From Haladaptatus halobius (GTDB lineage Archaea; Halobacteriota; Halobacteria; Halobacteriales; Haladaptataceae), in the NCBI RefSeq assembly GCF_020618475.1, contig NZ_CP085340.1:1-64000 (forward strand): a DNA stretch of 64,000 nt. The letters run 5' to 3'. Positions 8,593 to 16,241 of the stretch are shown one piece after another. The notes beneath the pieces are model-generated. The model made no database searches and had not been told where the DNA came from. It was given only the letters and a program-made list of their open reading frames with translations. How positions within the stretch are numbered: position 1 is the first letter of the stretch; each line of letters starts with the position of its first letter. A program made the position numbers and the translations under genes.

Positions 8593-9426
8593 ATGACGGA
8601 CGCAACAGTCTGTCTATCATACGATTTCGATGCGGTATCGACGTGGCTCTGGTCATATGACTCGTGGGACATGCCAACCCGACATTCTCGTGGGGTTTTC
8701 GGGGCAGAAGTAGCGACACCGAGGTTGCTCGGCCTACACGATAAGTACGGCATCCCAGCAACCTGGTTCATTCCTGGTCACACAATCGATAGCTTCGAGG
8801 AAGCCAGTGGTGAGGTCTGGGATCGCGGCTATGATATTCAACATCACGGTTGGAGTCACACTGGGCCAGCGACATTCGAGACGCGAGAAGACGAGCAAGC
8901 AGACATAGAACGCGGAATCGAGAGCATTCAGGACATCACCGGACGTGAACCGACCGGGTATCGCTCTCCGGCATGGGATTTCTCACAGCATACACTCGAC
9001 ATCCTGCAGGAACTCGGATTCGACTGGGATTCGAGCAAGATGGCGTCCGATTTCAAACCACATTACGTCTATGGTGGATGGAGTGCCCCAGAGGATGGCC
9101 CGTACGAGCGTGGGGAGCCAACCGATCTCGTCGAGCTTCCAGTCTCATGGCAACGTGACGATTGGCCGCCATTGACGTTCACGTGGGCACGTCCTCATCG
9201 AATGGGATATGTCAGTGAGAATTCTATCTTCCAACGTTGGTACGACCAGTTCGACTGGATGTATGACCACGTCGACGACGGGGTCTTCATCCTCACTATG
9301 CATCCGCAAGTCATGGGACAGGCCCATCGGATCCAGCGACTTGAGAAACTCATCCAGCACATGCAAACGAAGGATGGAGTCGAGTTCAAAGAGATGGACA
9401 CTGTAGCCCAGGAATTTGAAGAATAA
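8593..9426 (+). CDS. NodB-fold polysaccharide deacetylase / amidohydrolase (PuuE-like)
   Basis: About 277 residues from ATG 8593; the frame also has a GTG at 8581, but ATG gives the family-like start TDATVCLSYDFDAVS. Motif 1 is SYDFDA (metal-binding Asp), motif 2 is HHGWSHTGP (the two metal His), and motif 3 is GYRSPAWDFS. A late HPQ (TMHPQVMG) fits the C-terminal catalytic His. This pattern is that of cytoplasmic PuuE/HpPgdA-like members that act on small amides or N-acyl groups rather than secreted glycan deacetylases; no signal peptide is present. With asparaginase and a polyamine-type importer around it, a role in opening an acylated amine or cyclic amide is plausible but unproven. Confidence 0.87.
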   Translation: MTDATVCLSYDFDAVSTWLWSYDSWDMPTRHSRGVFGAEVATPRLLGLHDKYGIPATWFIPGHTIDSFEEASGEVWDRGYDIQHHGWSHTGPATFETREDEQADIERGIESIQDITGREPTGYRSPAWDFSQHTLDILQELGFDWDSSKMASDFKPHYVYGGWSAPEDGPYERGEPTDLVELPVSWQRDDWPPLTFTWARPHRMGYVSENSIFQRWYDQFDWMYDHVDDGVFILTMHPQVMGQAHRIQRLEKLIQHMQTKDGVEFKEMDTVAQEFEE

Positions 9427-9533
9427 CACTACGAGTCACTCTCACCTGCCTTCTCATGGTGGTGGGGTTGATCATTTGAAACAGCGCCCCTCGAGATAAG
9501 GAAACGAACTACGAGAAAGGATCATCTCTGGAA

Positions 9534-10400
9534 ATGGCGAACGACACTGAAACGAGTGAACGAACTGGTCACGTAACGCCAACGACCCGCTCGCTCACAG
9601 ACATTGTGACCTCGTTCTTTGAGCAAGTCGATATGAGATGGTTGCTTGGGATTTACGCTGTGTTGATTTCGCTGTACATATATCTTCCAATGCTCTCGTT
9701 GATCGTGTTCTCGTTCAATGAGGGTGGCCTGACGTTCCCGTTCGTTGATTTCAGTACTCGCTGGTATGTGGAGTTGTTCACGAGTCAAGGAATAATCACC
9801 GCTGTCGAGCGGTCGCTCAAACTTGCCTTCGTGACGATGATCATTGCGACCATACTCGCGACGGCGACCGTCCTCGCATATCGTCGACGGTTCCAAGGCC
9901 GTCACGCCGTCCTCTACCTTCTCTTACTCGGTATCATCACCCCAGGGATTACGTACGGTGTCGGAGCGACACTGTTTCTCAACCAATTACTTGGCCTCTC
10001 CCATGGACTATGGCTAGCACTTACTGTTCACGTCGTTTGGACGCTCCCGTTCGCGACGATCGTTTTGCTGGCGGGGATTCCACCTAATTTGCCGGAAAAC
10101 GAACAAGCAGCCCGCATCATGGGGGCGGACGAGCGAACAATATTTCGAGAGATAACGCTTCCACAGATTGCACCAACCGTCCTCGGCGCAGCTGTGTTCG
10201 CGTTTACCCTCTCATACAATGAGGCGACGCGGAGTCTGTTGCTAGTTGGGCGGCAGAATACGATGCCCATCCAGGTGTTTTCGATCGCATCGTCCCGCCG
10301 GGCCACGCCAGAACTGTTCGCACTCGGGAGCATCACGACCGTCTTATCGACGATCCTCTTACTTCTGGCTGGGTTTCTCGTGATTTATCGTTCGCGGTGA
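9534..10400 (+). CDS. ABC importer permease, PotC type
   Basis: 288 residues with six hydrophobic segments after a polar N-terminal tail of about 35 residues. The first helix is WLLGIYAVLISLYIYLPMLSLI. The EAA loop EQAARIMGADERTIFREITLPQIAPTVLGA (about 190-220) is the ATPase docking site. This is the partner of the PotB-type permease at 3114-3986, completing a transporter of two ATPases, two permeases and a binding protein. It follows the deacetylase gene by 107 bp on the same strand, so asparaginase, chaperonin, deacetylase and permease may form one transcription block. Confidence 0.9.
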   Translation: MANDTETSERTGHVTPTTRSLTDIVTSFFEQVDMRWLLGIYAVLISLYIYLPMLSLIVFSFNEGGLTFPFVDFSTRWYVELFTSQGIITAVERSLKLAFVTMIIATILATATVLAYRRRFQGRHAVLYLLLLGIITPGITYGVGATLFLNQLLGLSHGLWLALTVHVVWTLPFATIVLLAGIPPNLPENEQAARIMGADERTIFREITLPQIAPTVLGAAVFAFTLSYNEATRSLLLVGRQNTMPIQVFSIASSRRATPELFALGSITTVLSTILLLLAGFLVIYRSR

Positions 10401-10503
10401 TTGATAGACGAGCAAATCACCTGAGCACGCATTTGAGTCTCTGTTCTGTATTTTCAGGTGATTCGGACTTCCCGGTCGAGATGATGGGAGATAGGCTCGT
10501 TCT

Positions 10504-10821
10504 TTGCTGGTCGTCATAGCGCTCGAACTCATCACAAGCCGCAGCAAACACACTCTCACCAACAGGGAGAATATTGAAACTCTCCGAGCGCCGAATTGTC
10601 TGGAGTGCATCGACAGCTGTCTTATGATTGACCTTCCGACTGGTGAGTGTGGCTAGCTCCGAGAGTACCTACCGACTCGTGAACAACGGCTGATACGGAA
10701 TCGCTTCACGACGAAGCGCGTCAAACACAGACTGCGCAATCTCGTGCCGCCCAGCACGAGTGTTCACCCAGGCAAAGAATGACCCCGTATCGATGAACAG
10801 CGGCTGTGGCTGCTCACTCAT
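10504..10821 (-). pseudogene. VapC-like PIN-domain toxin, decayed
   Basis: The frame from ATG 10821 reads MSEQPQPLFIDTGSFFAWVNTRAGRHEIAQ, a PIN ribonuclease start with the first acidic residue Asp11. A TAG stop follows at 10669-10671 after FTSR, where an aromatic residue would be expected. The same frame then goes on with VLSELATLTSRKVNHKTAVDAL and FAAACDEFERYDDQQ, which are typical PIN positions. Homology ends after YDDQQ, so the last catalytic Asp block is lost. The start overlaps the end of the antitoxin gene by 8 bp, as in working toxin-antitoxin operons. Confidence 0.75.
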
Positions 10822-11173
10822 CGCCACCGTAGAGGATATCGTCGATCTCGTCCTCCTCGACTGGCTCACCAGCAGCTGGCTTCAGCGGCCAAAACGGATC
10901 GTCTGCATTGATACCGCTCGATTATGCTGCATCCTCGTCGATCCACCAGATGACTGCCCCCGCACCAACCTTCCGACGTTCGATTAGCCCTTGATCGTGG
11001 AGCTGAACGAGTTTCTGACGGGCTGCTTCTGACGAACAATCTAGTCGCTCACTCAGTTCCTTGGCAGTGACGACCGGATCACTGGCTTCACGCATTGCCC
11101 GAAGGACAGCGTCGAGGGTGAGTGTCTGGACGTATCGACCAGTATCTCGGTTCCGTTCTCGGCTCATACTCAT
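10814..11173 (-). pseudogene. Winged-helix antitoxin with internal stop
   Basis: The first 83 codons (11173 to a TAA at 10922-10924) encode a winged-helix DNA-binding protein, MSMSRERNRDTGRYVQTLTL onward, with ELSERLDCSSEAARQKLVQL as recognition helix and GAGAVIWWIDEDAA at the end. After the TAA the same frame continues as ADDPFWPLKPAAGEPVEED and ends ILYGGDE-stop, the toxin-binding tail common in haloarchaeal VapB-like antitoxins. One nonsense change therefore separates DNA-binding and neutralising parts. The N-terminal piece may still work as a repressor. It is paralogous to the protein at 31-276. Confidence 0.72.
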
Positions 11174-11201
11174 CTATAGAATTTTGACCGACGTAATCCT
11201 A

Positions 11202-11250
11202 TTGGTGCGAAGCAACAGGACAAGCTTTATTACCATTTGGTGCGTAGCAA
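11202..11250. promoter_or_regulatory. Two direct repeats, likely antitoxin operator
   Basis: TTGGTGCGAAGCAA at 11202-11215 and TTGGTGCGTAGCAA at 11237-11250 differ at one base and are 35 bp apart. Each is an imperfect inverted repeat (ATTG...CAAT). They lie 30-80 bp upstream of the minus-strand antitoxin start at 11173. The layout fits an autoregulated toxin-antitoxin operator. The second copy also lies upstream of the SWIM gene leader on the plus strand. Confidence 0.5.
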
Positions 11251-11290
11251 TTGGTAAGGAAGAACGGTGTCCTCGAGCGTGTGGAAACGC

Positions 11291-11312
11291 GCCGGGTGCT
11301 CTAACACCCGGC
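11291..11312 (+). promoter_or_regulatory. Leader hairpin upstream of a SWIM gene
   Basis: GCCGGGTG-CTCTAA-CACCCGGC forms a perfect 8-bp stem with a 6-base loop, 31 bases before the ATG at 11344. Leader similarity is shared with the intact SWIM gene: blocks CGGTGNCCTCGAGC and TGGTCTTTCGTA recur at 13067-13140, although the stem is eroded there. No run of T follows, so it is more likely an RNA or operator element than a terminator. Confidence 0.45.
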
Positions 11313-11343
11313 ACCGGTCTTCCGTAATGAAGCCAAGAAGACC

Positions 11344-11574
11344 ATGAGTACGAAAACGCCTAGTGAACTTGAAGCTGACGAGTCGGCACAGCAACGCGCG
11401 CAGTGGGAACAGTTCTCCTACGATGTTGAGGCCCCCGGAATGGTCGACGTCACCAACGAGAGCCACGACAACCCCGCTGAGCACCAGTACACCGTCTCCA
11501 TCGACGACGTGACCCGCGAACTGATGGCCTGTACGTGTCCGCATCACGTTCGCTACATTGCCTGCTGTAAAAAC
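11344..11574 (+). pseudogene. SWIM zinc-finger protein, 3' truncated (copy 1)
   Basis: Reads MSTKTPSELEADESAQQRAQ, then EAPGMVDVTNESHDNPAEHQYTV and MACTCPHHV. The SWIM motif is C-x-C...C-x-H; here CTC is present, but after CPHHVRYIACCK the homology to the intact copy at 13153 stops. The frame then runs on for 220 codons antisense to the enolase-superfamily gene, which is an artefact. The break near 11574 marks the edge of inserted DNA carrying the gene at 11677-12846. Confidence 0.8.
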
Positions 11575-11676
11575 TGGTTGGTGAGAAATTTTGTCTCCGA
11601 ATCACGAGTCAGTGTCATAGATATCGTAATTTTCCGCTCTTGTTACACAGTAGTCAGACTCTGCAACATTCCAGGA

Positions 11677-12846
11677 TCAGGAATTAACAGGATGACGTTC
11701 GAGCGCCCCCTCGTCAGGTTCGCAGCCCCAGCCGGGCTCTGTGGGCAGCTGCATGTGCCCGTCGCGAAATTCCGGGACTGTAGTGAACAGTTCGTCATCC
11801 CAGGGAAGCCGATCGATATCGGTTTCCATAATACAAAGGTTGGGCACAGCAGCTGCCAGATGTGCGTTCATGAACGTGGCCAGATGTCCATAATAGTTGT
11901 GTGGCGCTACATGCAGCTGGTGTGCATCAGCCATGCTCGCGATCTTCGTGGACTGAAAGATACCGTTCCAGAGCGCGTCGATGATGACCACGTCCATTGC
12001 CTGTTCACGCAGGAAGGGCACGAATGCTTCGTGCGGTACCAGCGCTTCGCAGGAGCTGATCGGGTGTGGGCTCTCGCGCCGAACGTCCGCCAGCGCCTCC
12101 GCATTGGGCGAGTCGATCTCGACCCAGAACAGATCGAAGTCAGCGAGTTCCTGCAGGATGCGAATGTAGCCTTCCGGCTTGGCATTGTAGTTCAGATCCA
12201 AAAGGATGTCCACGTCCGGTCCAGTCCCCTCCCGGAGAGCGTCTAGATAGCGCCGCAACGCTCGCAGCTGGGGGCGTTCAATAGTTAGGGATGGGTGGAA
12301 CGGCCGGCCGAAGCCCGGGGCCCAGTTCGCCGGCTCGTCGCCGCTGAAATCGAAGATGTTAGTCTTCAGGGCTGTGAACTGACTTTCACGCACCTCCTCA
12401 CCTAGGGCCGTCACATCCTCCAGAGTGCGCACTGGGTCGTACCACTCCGACCGAGTGATGCGATAGGTGCCGCAGTGCGACCAGTACACCGGTACCTCCT
12501 TGCGGACGGCCCCACCCAGTAGGTCGACGCAGGGAACGCCGATTTCCTTCGCCTTCGCGTCGAGCAGGGCGTTCTCGATGGCACCGATGGCCATGGCCAT
12601 GACGCCGGTCAGGGATTGGCGCGCCTGGGCAACGAGGCGCGCACGGATGTGCTCTACGGCATTCACGGGTTCACCGATCAACGTTGGAGCCATGTCGTCG
12701 ATTACCGTGGTGATACCAGTAGCACCCAGGTTCTCGTCGTACTCACTCCAGCCAACTACATCCTCATCGGTGGTGATGCGGAGAAAGTGGTAGTTACGCC
12801 ATCCAGCATCGCAGTGTCGGGTCTCAACGGATTGAATCATGCTCAT
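11677..12846 (-). CDS. Enolase-superfamily (mandelate racemase/muconate lactonizing) enzyme
   Basis: About 389 residues from the ATG at 12846 (a second ATG is at 12840). The TATA box at 12877-12884 sits about 30 bp before it, so the long upstream extension is rejected. Recognisable blocks: LDAKAKEIGVPCVDLLGG in the capping/barrel link, LKTNIF at the lysine strand, DILLDLNYN and FWVEIDSP for metal ligands, SSCEAL for the third ligand and VAPHNYYGHLATF near the C-terminal catalytic strand. These enzymes abstract a proton alpha to a carboxylate, usually as sugar-acid dehydratases or racemases; the substrate is not readable. The gene breaks a SWIM copy and has no catabolic neighbours. Confidence 0.82.
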   Translation of the reverse strand: MSMIQSVETRHCDAGWRNYHFLRITTDEDVVGWSEYDENLGATGITTVIDDMAPTLIGEPVNAVEHIRARLVAQARQSLTGVMAMAIGAIENALLDAKAKEIGVPCVDLLGGAVRKEVPVYWSHCGTYRITRSEWYDPVRTLEDVTALGEEVRESQFTALKTNIFDFSGDEPANWAPGFGRPFHPSLTIERPQLRALRRYLDALREGTGPDVDILLDLNYNAKPEGYIRILQELADFDLFWVEIDSPNAEALADVRRESPHPISSCEALVPHEAFVPFLREQAMDVVIIDALWNGIFQSTKIASMADAHQLHVAPHNYYGHLATFMNAHLAAAVPNLCIMETDIDRLPWDDELFTTVPEFRDGHMQLPTEPGWGCEPDEGALERHPVNS

Positions 12847-12876
12847 CGTACTCTCCAATAACGATACACGAGTGGT

Positions 12877-12884
12877 GATATAAT
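12877..12884 (-). promoter_or_regulatory. TATA box of the enolase-superfamily gene
   Basis: GATATAAT (ATTATATC on the coding strand), centred about 34 bp from ATG 12846. This spacing fits a leaderless or very short-leader haloarchaeal mRNA and supports the chosen start. Confidence 0.5.
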
Positions 12885-13152
12885 CATTCGGTCCGATTAC
12901 TACCATCAGTAATACCGATTTGAACCCAATCTCGGCAATTATCAACAAATACAGGCCGTTTATAAGCAGATTCTGAACCTTTCGTAAATCATATATTTAC
13001 TCATTTTGAGCAGTTTGTTATCCATCAGGGCTCCAGGTAGAATGACTTCAGCTGGCAAGAAAAACGGTGCCCTCGAGCATGATGAACGGAGAACCGCGCC
13101 AGATGCTGAACCACCCGACGCTGGTCTTTCGTATACCAAGGCTCGAAAGACC

Positions 13153-13542
13153 ATGAGTACAAACCCATCCGCAGCCCGTGAAGCTGACGAGACGGCACAG
13201 AAACGCGCCCAGTGGAAACAGTTTTCCTTCGACGTCGATGCTCCTGGACTCGTCGAAGTCACCAACGAGAGCCACGAGAACCCCGCAGACCACCAGTACA
13301 CAGTCTCCATCGACGACGTGACTGAAGAACTGATGGCCTGCACCTGTCCGCACCACGTCCATCAGAACATGTTCTGCAAGCACATGGCCGCCGTTGAAAA
13401 CGCAACAGACGACGGGACGCTCAACGCATTCCCGTCGGAGGACGACGATGATGCCGAACCCGAAGACTGTGACTGTGACGGCCTCGGTGACTTCCCGTGC
13501 TGGCCATGCGTTTGTGAGGGGCGAAAAGAACTGCCGAACTAA
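13153..13542 (+). CDS. SWIM zinc-finger protein (copy 2, intact)
   Basis: 129 residues and the only unbroken copy of four in the window. The acidic body carries SFDVDAPGLVEVTNESHENPADH. The SWIM zinc site is MACTCPHHVHQNMFCKHMAAV, with the C-x-C and C-x-H ligands. The C-terminal tail DCDCDGLGDFPCWPCVCEGRK is cysteine-rich and may hold a second metal. SWIM domains bind DNA or proteins; the partner here is unknown. The start is at ATG 13153, because the preceding open frame is the non-coding leader also found before copy 1. Confidence 0.85.
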   Translation: MSTNPSAAREADETAQKRAQWKQFSFDVDAPGLVEVTNESHENPADHQYTVSIDDVTEELMACTCPHHVHQNMFCKHMAAVENATDDGTLNAFPSEDDDDAEPEDCDCDGLGDFPCWPCVCEGRKELPN

Positions 13543-13673
13543 CCACCGTTTCAGTCTTTTAATATATCTAATTTAAGGAGGAATGGAGACACGGGTAGTA
13601 CTGGTTCACTTTCACTGAACTTAGCGCGTTTATATGACACTTGCTAGCCTATCTCTACTGGAGAGGTGTAGGC

Positions 13674-14618
13674 ATGACATCAAATACTGAAACAGAAAAT
13701 GCGGTCGAATCCAGACAAAAAATCACTCCGAACCTCTGGTTCGATGACCAAGCAGTGGAAGCCGCGGAGTTTTACACCTCCGTGTTTGAAAACGCGGAGA
13801 TCAAGGGCACGACCCATTACCCAGATGCCGGGCAGGAGATAACCGGCAGGGAAGCCGGCAGCGTGATGACGGTTGCCTTCCAGGTTGAAGGGTTCACGTT
13901 TGTCGCGCTCAACGGCGGGCCAGAGTTCAGTTTCAACCCGTCGATATCGTTTTTCGTGAGTCGAGAAACAAAAGAGGAAATGGATGAGTTATGGGCACGG
14001 CTTGTCGATGGTGGCGAAGTACTCATCCAGCTTGATGAACACCCGTTCAGCGACTATTATGGCTGGGTGCAGGATAAATATGGTGTCACGTGGCAGCTCA
14101 TCCTCCCCAGCAACGAAGGCGACTGGCGGCCGGATCTGGTGCCGTCCCTCATGTTCACACAGGACAACGTCAACAAAGCCGAGGAAGCTATTGATTTTTA
14201 CACCAGTGTCTTCGCTGATACCGAACTGGGCCACCTGGAACGTTACCCGGAAGACACCGGTCCAGCCAAGAAAGGGGCGCTTGCCTTCGGAGATTTCAAA
14301 GTCGAGGACGTCTGGCTGGCCGTTATGGATACTGGCGTTGAACAGGACTTCGCGTTCAACGAAGCTATCTCCCTCATCGTCAACTGTGAAACCCAGGACG
14401 AAATCGACGAACTCTGGGACGCACTCAGCGCGGCACCCGAGGCCGAGCGGTGTGGCTGGCTGAAGGACAAATTTGGTGTCTCGTGGCAGATTACGCCGAC
14501 GATGCTGAACGAGCTGCCGGACGACGACCCAGAGGCCAATGCGCGCATGATGGAGGCACTGCTGGAGATGAAGAAGCTCGACATTGCAGAATTGCAAACA
14601 GCATATAACGGAAACTAA
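13674..14618 (+). CDS. Double VOC-fold protein (PhnB/3-demethylubiquinone methyltransferase-like)
   Basis: 314 residues with two tandem PhnB-like vicinal-oxygen-chelate domains, residues about 18-150 and 160-290. Each begins with a P-LWF or PSLMF strand and EAAEFYTSVF or EAIDFYTSVF, and each closes with GWVQDKYGVTWQL or GWLKDKFGVSWQI. The internal repeat is plain. Such proteins are often metal-dependent resistance or redox enzymes, but the substrate is unknown. A TATA-like TTTATATGAC at 13629-13638 precedes it. It is followed after 20 bp by the DUF1905 gene, and together they end exactly where a SprT remnant begins, so they look like one inserted cargo unit. Confidence 0.85.
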   Translation: MTSNTETENAVESRQKITPNLWFDDQAVEAAEFYTSVFENAEIKGTTHYPDAGQEITGREAGSVMTVAFQVEGFTFVALNGGPEFSFNPSISFFVSRETKEEMDELWARLVDGGEVLIQLDEHPFSDYYGWVQDKYGVTWQLILPSNEGDWRPDLVPSLMFTQDNVNKAEEAIDFYTSVFADTELGHLERYPEDTGPAKKGALAFGDFKVEDVWLAVMDTGVEQDFAFNEAISLIVNCETQDEIDELWDALSAAPEAERCGWLKDKFGVSWQITPTMLNELPDDDPEANARMMEALLEMKKLDIAELQTAYNGN

Positions 14619-14638
14619 GCTGCTTTGATCAAAGAACA

Positions 14639-15184
14639 ATGTCAAAATCAAAAGTCAACTTTACCGCTCAACTGGTTACAATCGGCTCGCGGACAGTCCT
14701 CAGGCTACCTGAGTGCGCGAGTGAGAAGCTCCCATCACGCGGCATGGTAATGGCCTGCGGAGCCATCAACGGGTTCCACTTTCAGACCCCGCTTGAACCA
14801 GACGGTGAAGGAAGCCACTGGTTCGAGATAGACAAATCCATACGTGAAAACGCTGGAGTAGACGCTGGCGACACCGTGACACTGGAGATTGAGCCGGTAA
14901 GCGAATGGCCGGAACCCACGGTGCCAGCGGACTTGGAGAATGCTCTTGCAAACCATCCAGAGGCACAGACTCTCTGGGATGATATCACAACGAAAGCACG
15001 CTGGGAATATATCCGCTGGATCCGCTCAGCTAAAAAGTCTGAGACACGCGAGCGACGGATCGAGACAGCCTGTTCGAAACTGGAGGACGGTCAGCGCAGA
15101 CCATGTTGTTTTGACCGCAGCTCCTGTACCGTACCCGATATATCGAAGAGTGGGGTGCTGATTGAGCCGATAGAAAATCGCTAA
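14639..15184 (+). CDS. DUF1905/YdeI (OmdA)-family protein
   Basis: 181 residues. The N-terminal domain (1-95) with FTAQLVTIGSRTVLRLP and WFEIDKSIRENAGVDAGDTV is the DUF1905 beta-barrel. The C-terminal part (100-160) with ALANHPEAQTLWDDITTKARWEYIRWIRSAKKSETRERRI is the YdeI/OmdA helical domain. In bacteria such proteins are linked to bacteriocin protection, but the role in haloarchaea is unknown. It is co-directional with the double VOC gene, 20 bp apart. The last 25 residues look unlike the family end and may come from read-through into foreign sequence. Confidence 0.75.
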   Translation: MSKSKVNFTAQLVTIGSRTVLRLPECASEKLPSRGMVMACGAINGFHFQTPLEPDGEGSHWFEIDKSIRENAGVDAGDTVTLEIEPVSEWPEPTVPADLENALANHPEAQTLWDDITTKARWEYIRWIRSAKKSETRERRIETACSKLEDGQRRPCCFDRSSCTVPDISKSGVLIEPIENR

Positions 15185-15495
15185 CGTGGGACGCCTCCGA
15201 CTCGCAGGGCTGGGAGCAATTCAGTTCGACCGTGCGCCATGAATTGATTCACGCATGGCAGTACCACGAGTTCGGCGAAGCGGATCACGGAGCCACGTTC
15301 ACCCGCTGGACTAACACCCTGGACACTTCGCAGCACTGCGAACGCTTCACTGCGCCACAGTGGTGGCTGGTGTGCAAGGACTGCGGCGGTCGGATTCCGT
15401 GCTATCGGCGTTCGAAGATGGTTCGCAACCCTGAGAAGTACAGTTGCTCCAAGTGCGGCGGTGCAATTCGCGTTGAAGAGACCAACAGCTACTAA
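15182..15495 (+). pseudogene. SprT-like metalloprotease, 5' truncated (copy 1)
   Basis: The frame reads TWDASDSQGWEQFSSTVRHELIHAWQYHEFGE, with the zinc-protease HELIH motif, then a C-terminal zinc ribbon with CKDCGG and CSKCGG, ending EETNSY-stop. The N-terminal helix region is missing: homology starts at the stop codon of the DUF1905 gene, so that gene's insertion removed it. A shorter copy of the same segment lies at 19634-19762. SprT-type proteins act on DNA-protein crosslinks; this copy lacks a start and is probably dead. Confidence 0.72.
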
Positions 15496-15496
15496 C

Positions 15497-15632
15497 CAAT
15501 TCTCGTTTAAGTAGTTATCGCGATAAATAGTAGATACGAGGAAGATTTTCGCGGTTCACTGCTTTCTGCATGAGTTATTTCTATCGCTCCTATATCACGT
15601 AAGAGCCTGCACTGGTTAGTAGTTCATACTAT
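15497..15632 (+). repeat. Dispersed repeat downstream of SprT (copy 1)
   Basis: About 135 bp resembling 18834-18972. Shared strings include TTAAGTAGTT.TCGCGATAA, GAGGAAGATTTTCGC and CTGGTTAGT.G.TCATACTA. Copy 1 directly follows the SprT stop codon, so the repeat is probably the old downstream region of the SprT gene carried along by duplication. No coding capacity is seen. Confidence 0.5.
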
Positions 15633-15682
15633 CTCTCAGTAACTCCATCGCTGTAACACAACACGAGCGGAAGAGTTATTAC

Positions 15683-15698
15683 GAATTATGCATAATTC
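15683..15698. promoter_or_regulatory. Perfect 16-bp palindrome at the toxin-antitoxin promoter
   Basis: GAATTATGCATAATTC is a perfect palindrome ending 9 bases before the antitoxin ATG at 15708. It is flanked by a looser outer pair (GTTAT at 15675-15679 and ATAAC at 15699-15703). The position and symmetry fit the operator of an autoregulating antitoxin dimer. Confidence 0.55.
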
Positions 15699-15707
15699 AT
15701 AACTACG

Positions 15708-16241
15708 ATGGCACAGTCTGCCGCCTCCACCGATTCGATACCAATTGCGCAACTCCAAACAGTGGTCGAACTACTGGAGAACCCAACACTGGCGCGAATC
15801 TACACCTATACACTTCGTTCTGACGGCGCTACTGTCGCGGATTTCGTCACCGAACTCGATGTTCCACAGGGGACCGCCTACGACTACGTTCGAACACTCG
15901 AAGGTGCAGGATTACTGACGAAACAGGAAGACAACCGCCCCTACGAATTCGAAGCCGAACCGCTTTCACTCACGCTGACGACAGACGGTGAGACGCGAAC
16001 TATCACGGATGAACTCGTGGATGCTGCAGCACGCCGCACAGAAAACGAGGATATCGACGTCTACATTGACCGGCACGGTATCGATGGCCTCGCAACTGCC
16101 CTAGAGTACGCTCGTGAGTTCGTGGATGGCACTGTCAATCACCGAATCATGGCTCGCGAACTTGATCTCTCACCACTCGAAGCCGAGATCATCTTACAAG
16201 CTCTCGAACCAGTCATCCGTTCCCACTCCGACGACGAATGA
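15708..16241 (+). CDS. Helix-turn-helix antitoxin partner (MarR/TrmB-like wHTH)
   Basis: 177 residues. The winged helix lies at about 15-75 with IAQLQTVVELLENPTLARIYTY and the recognition segment VADFVTELDVPQGTAYDYVRTLEGAG. A middle beta part (PYEFEAEPLSLTLTTDGE) and a helical C-terminal part (residues 95-177) would hold the toxin. Its stop overlaps the start of the PIN-domain gene by 4 bp (ATGA), typical of translationally coupled antitoxin-toxin pairs. A 16-bp palindrome lies just ahead of the start. The family name used in databases (DUF7437-like) is from memory. Confidence 0.78.
   Translation: MAQSAASTDSIPIAQLQTVVELLENPTLARIYTYTLRSDGATVADFVTELDVPQGTAYDYVRTLEGAGLLTKQEDNRPYEFEAEPLSLTLTTDGETRTITDELVDAAARRTENEDIDVYIDRHGIDGLATALEYAREFVDGTVNHRIMARELDLSPLEAEIILQALEPVIRSHSDDE

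Noticed and set aside
11344..12246. 300-codon plus-strand frame
   Set aside because: Only the first 75 codons are SWIM protein. The rest is antisense to the enolase-superfamily gene on the minus strand and has no protein character of its own.
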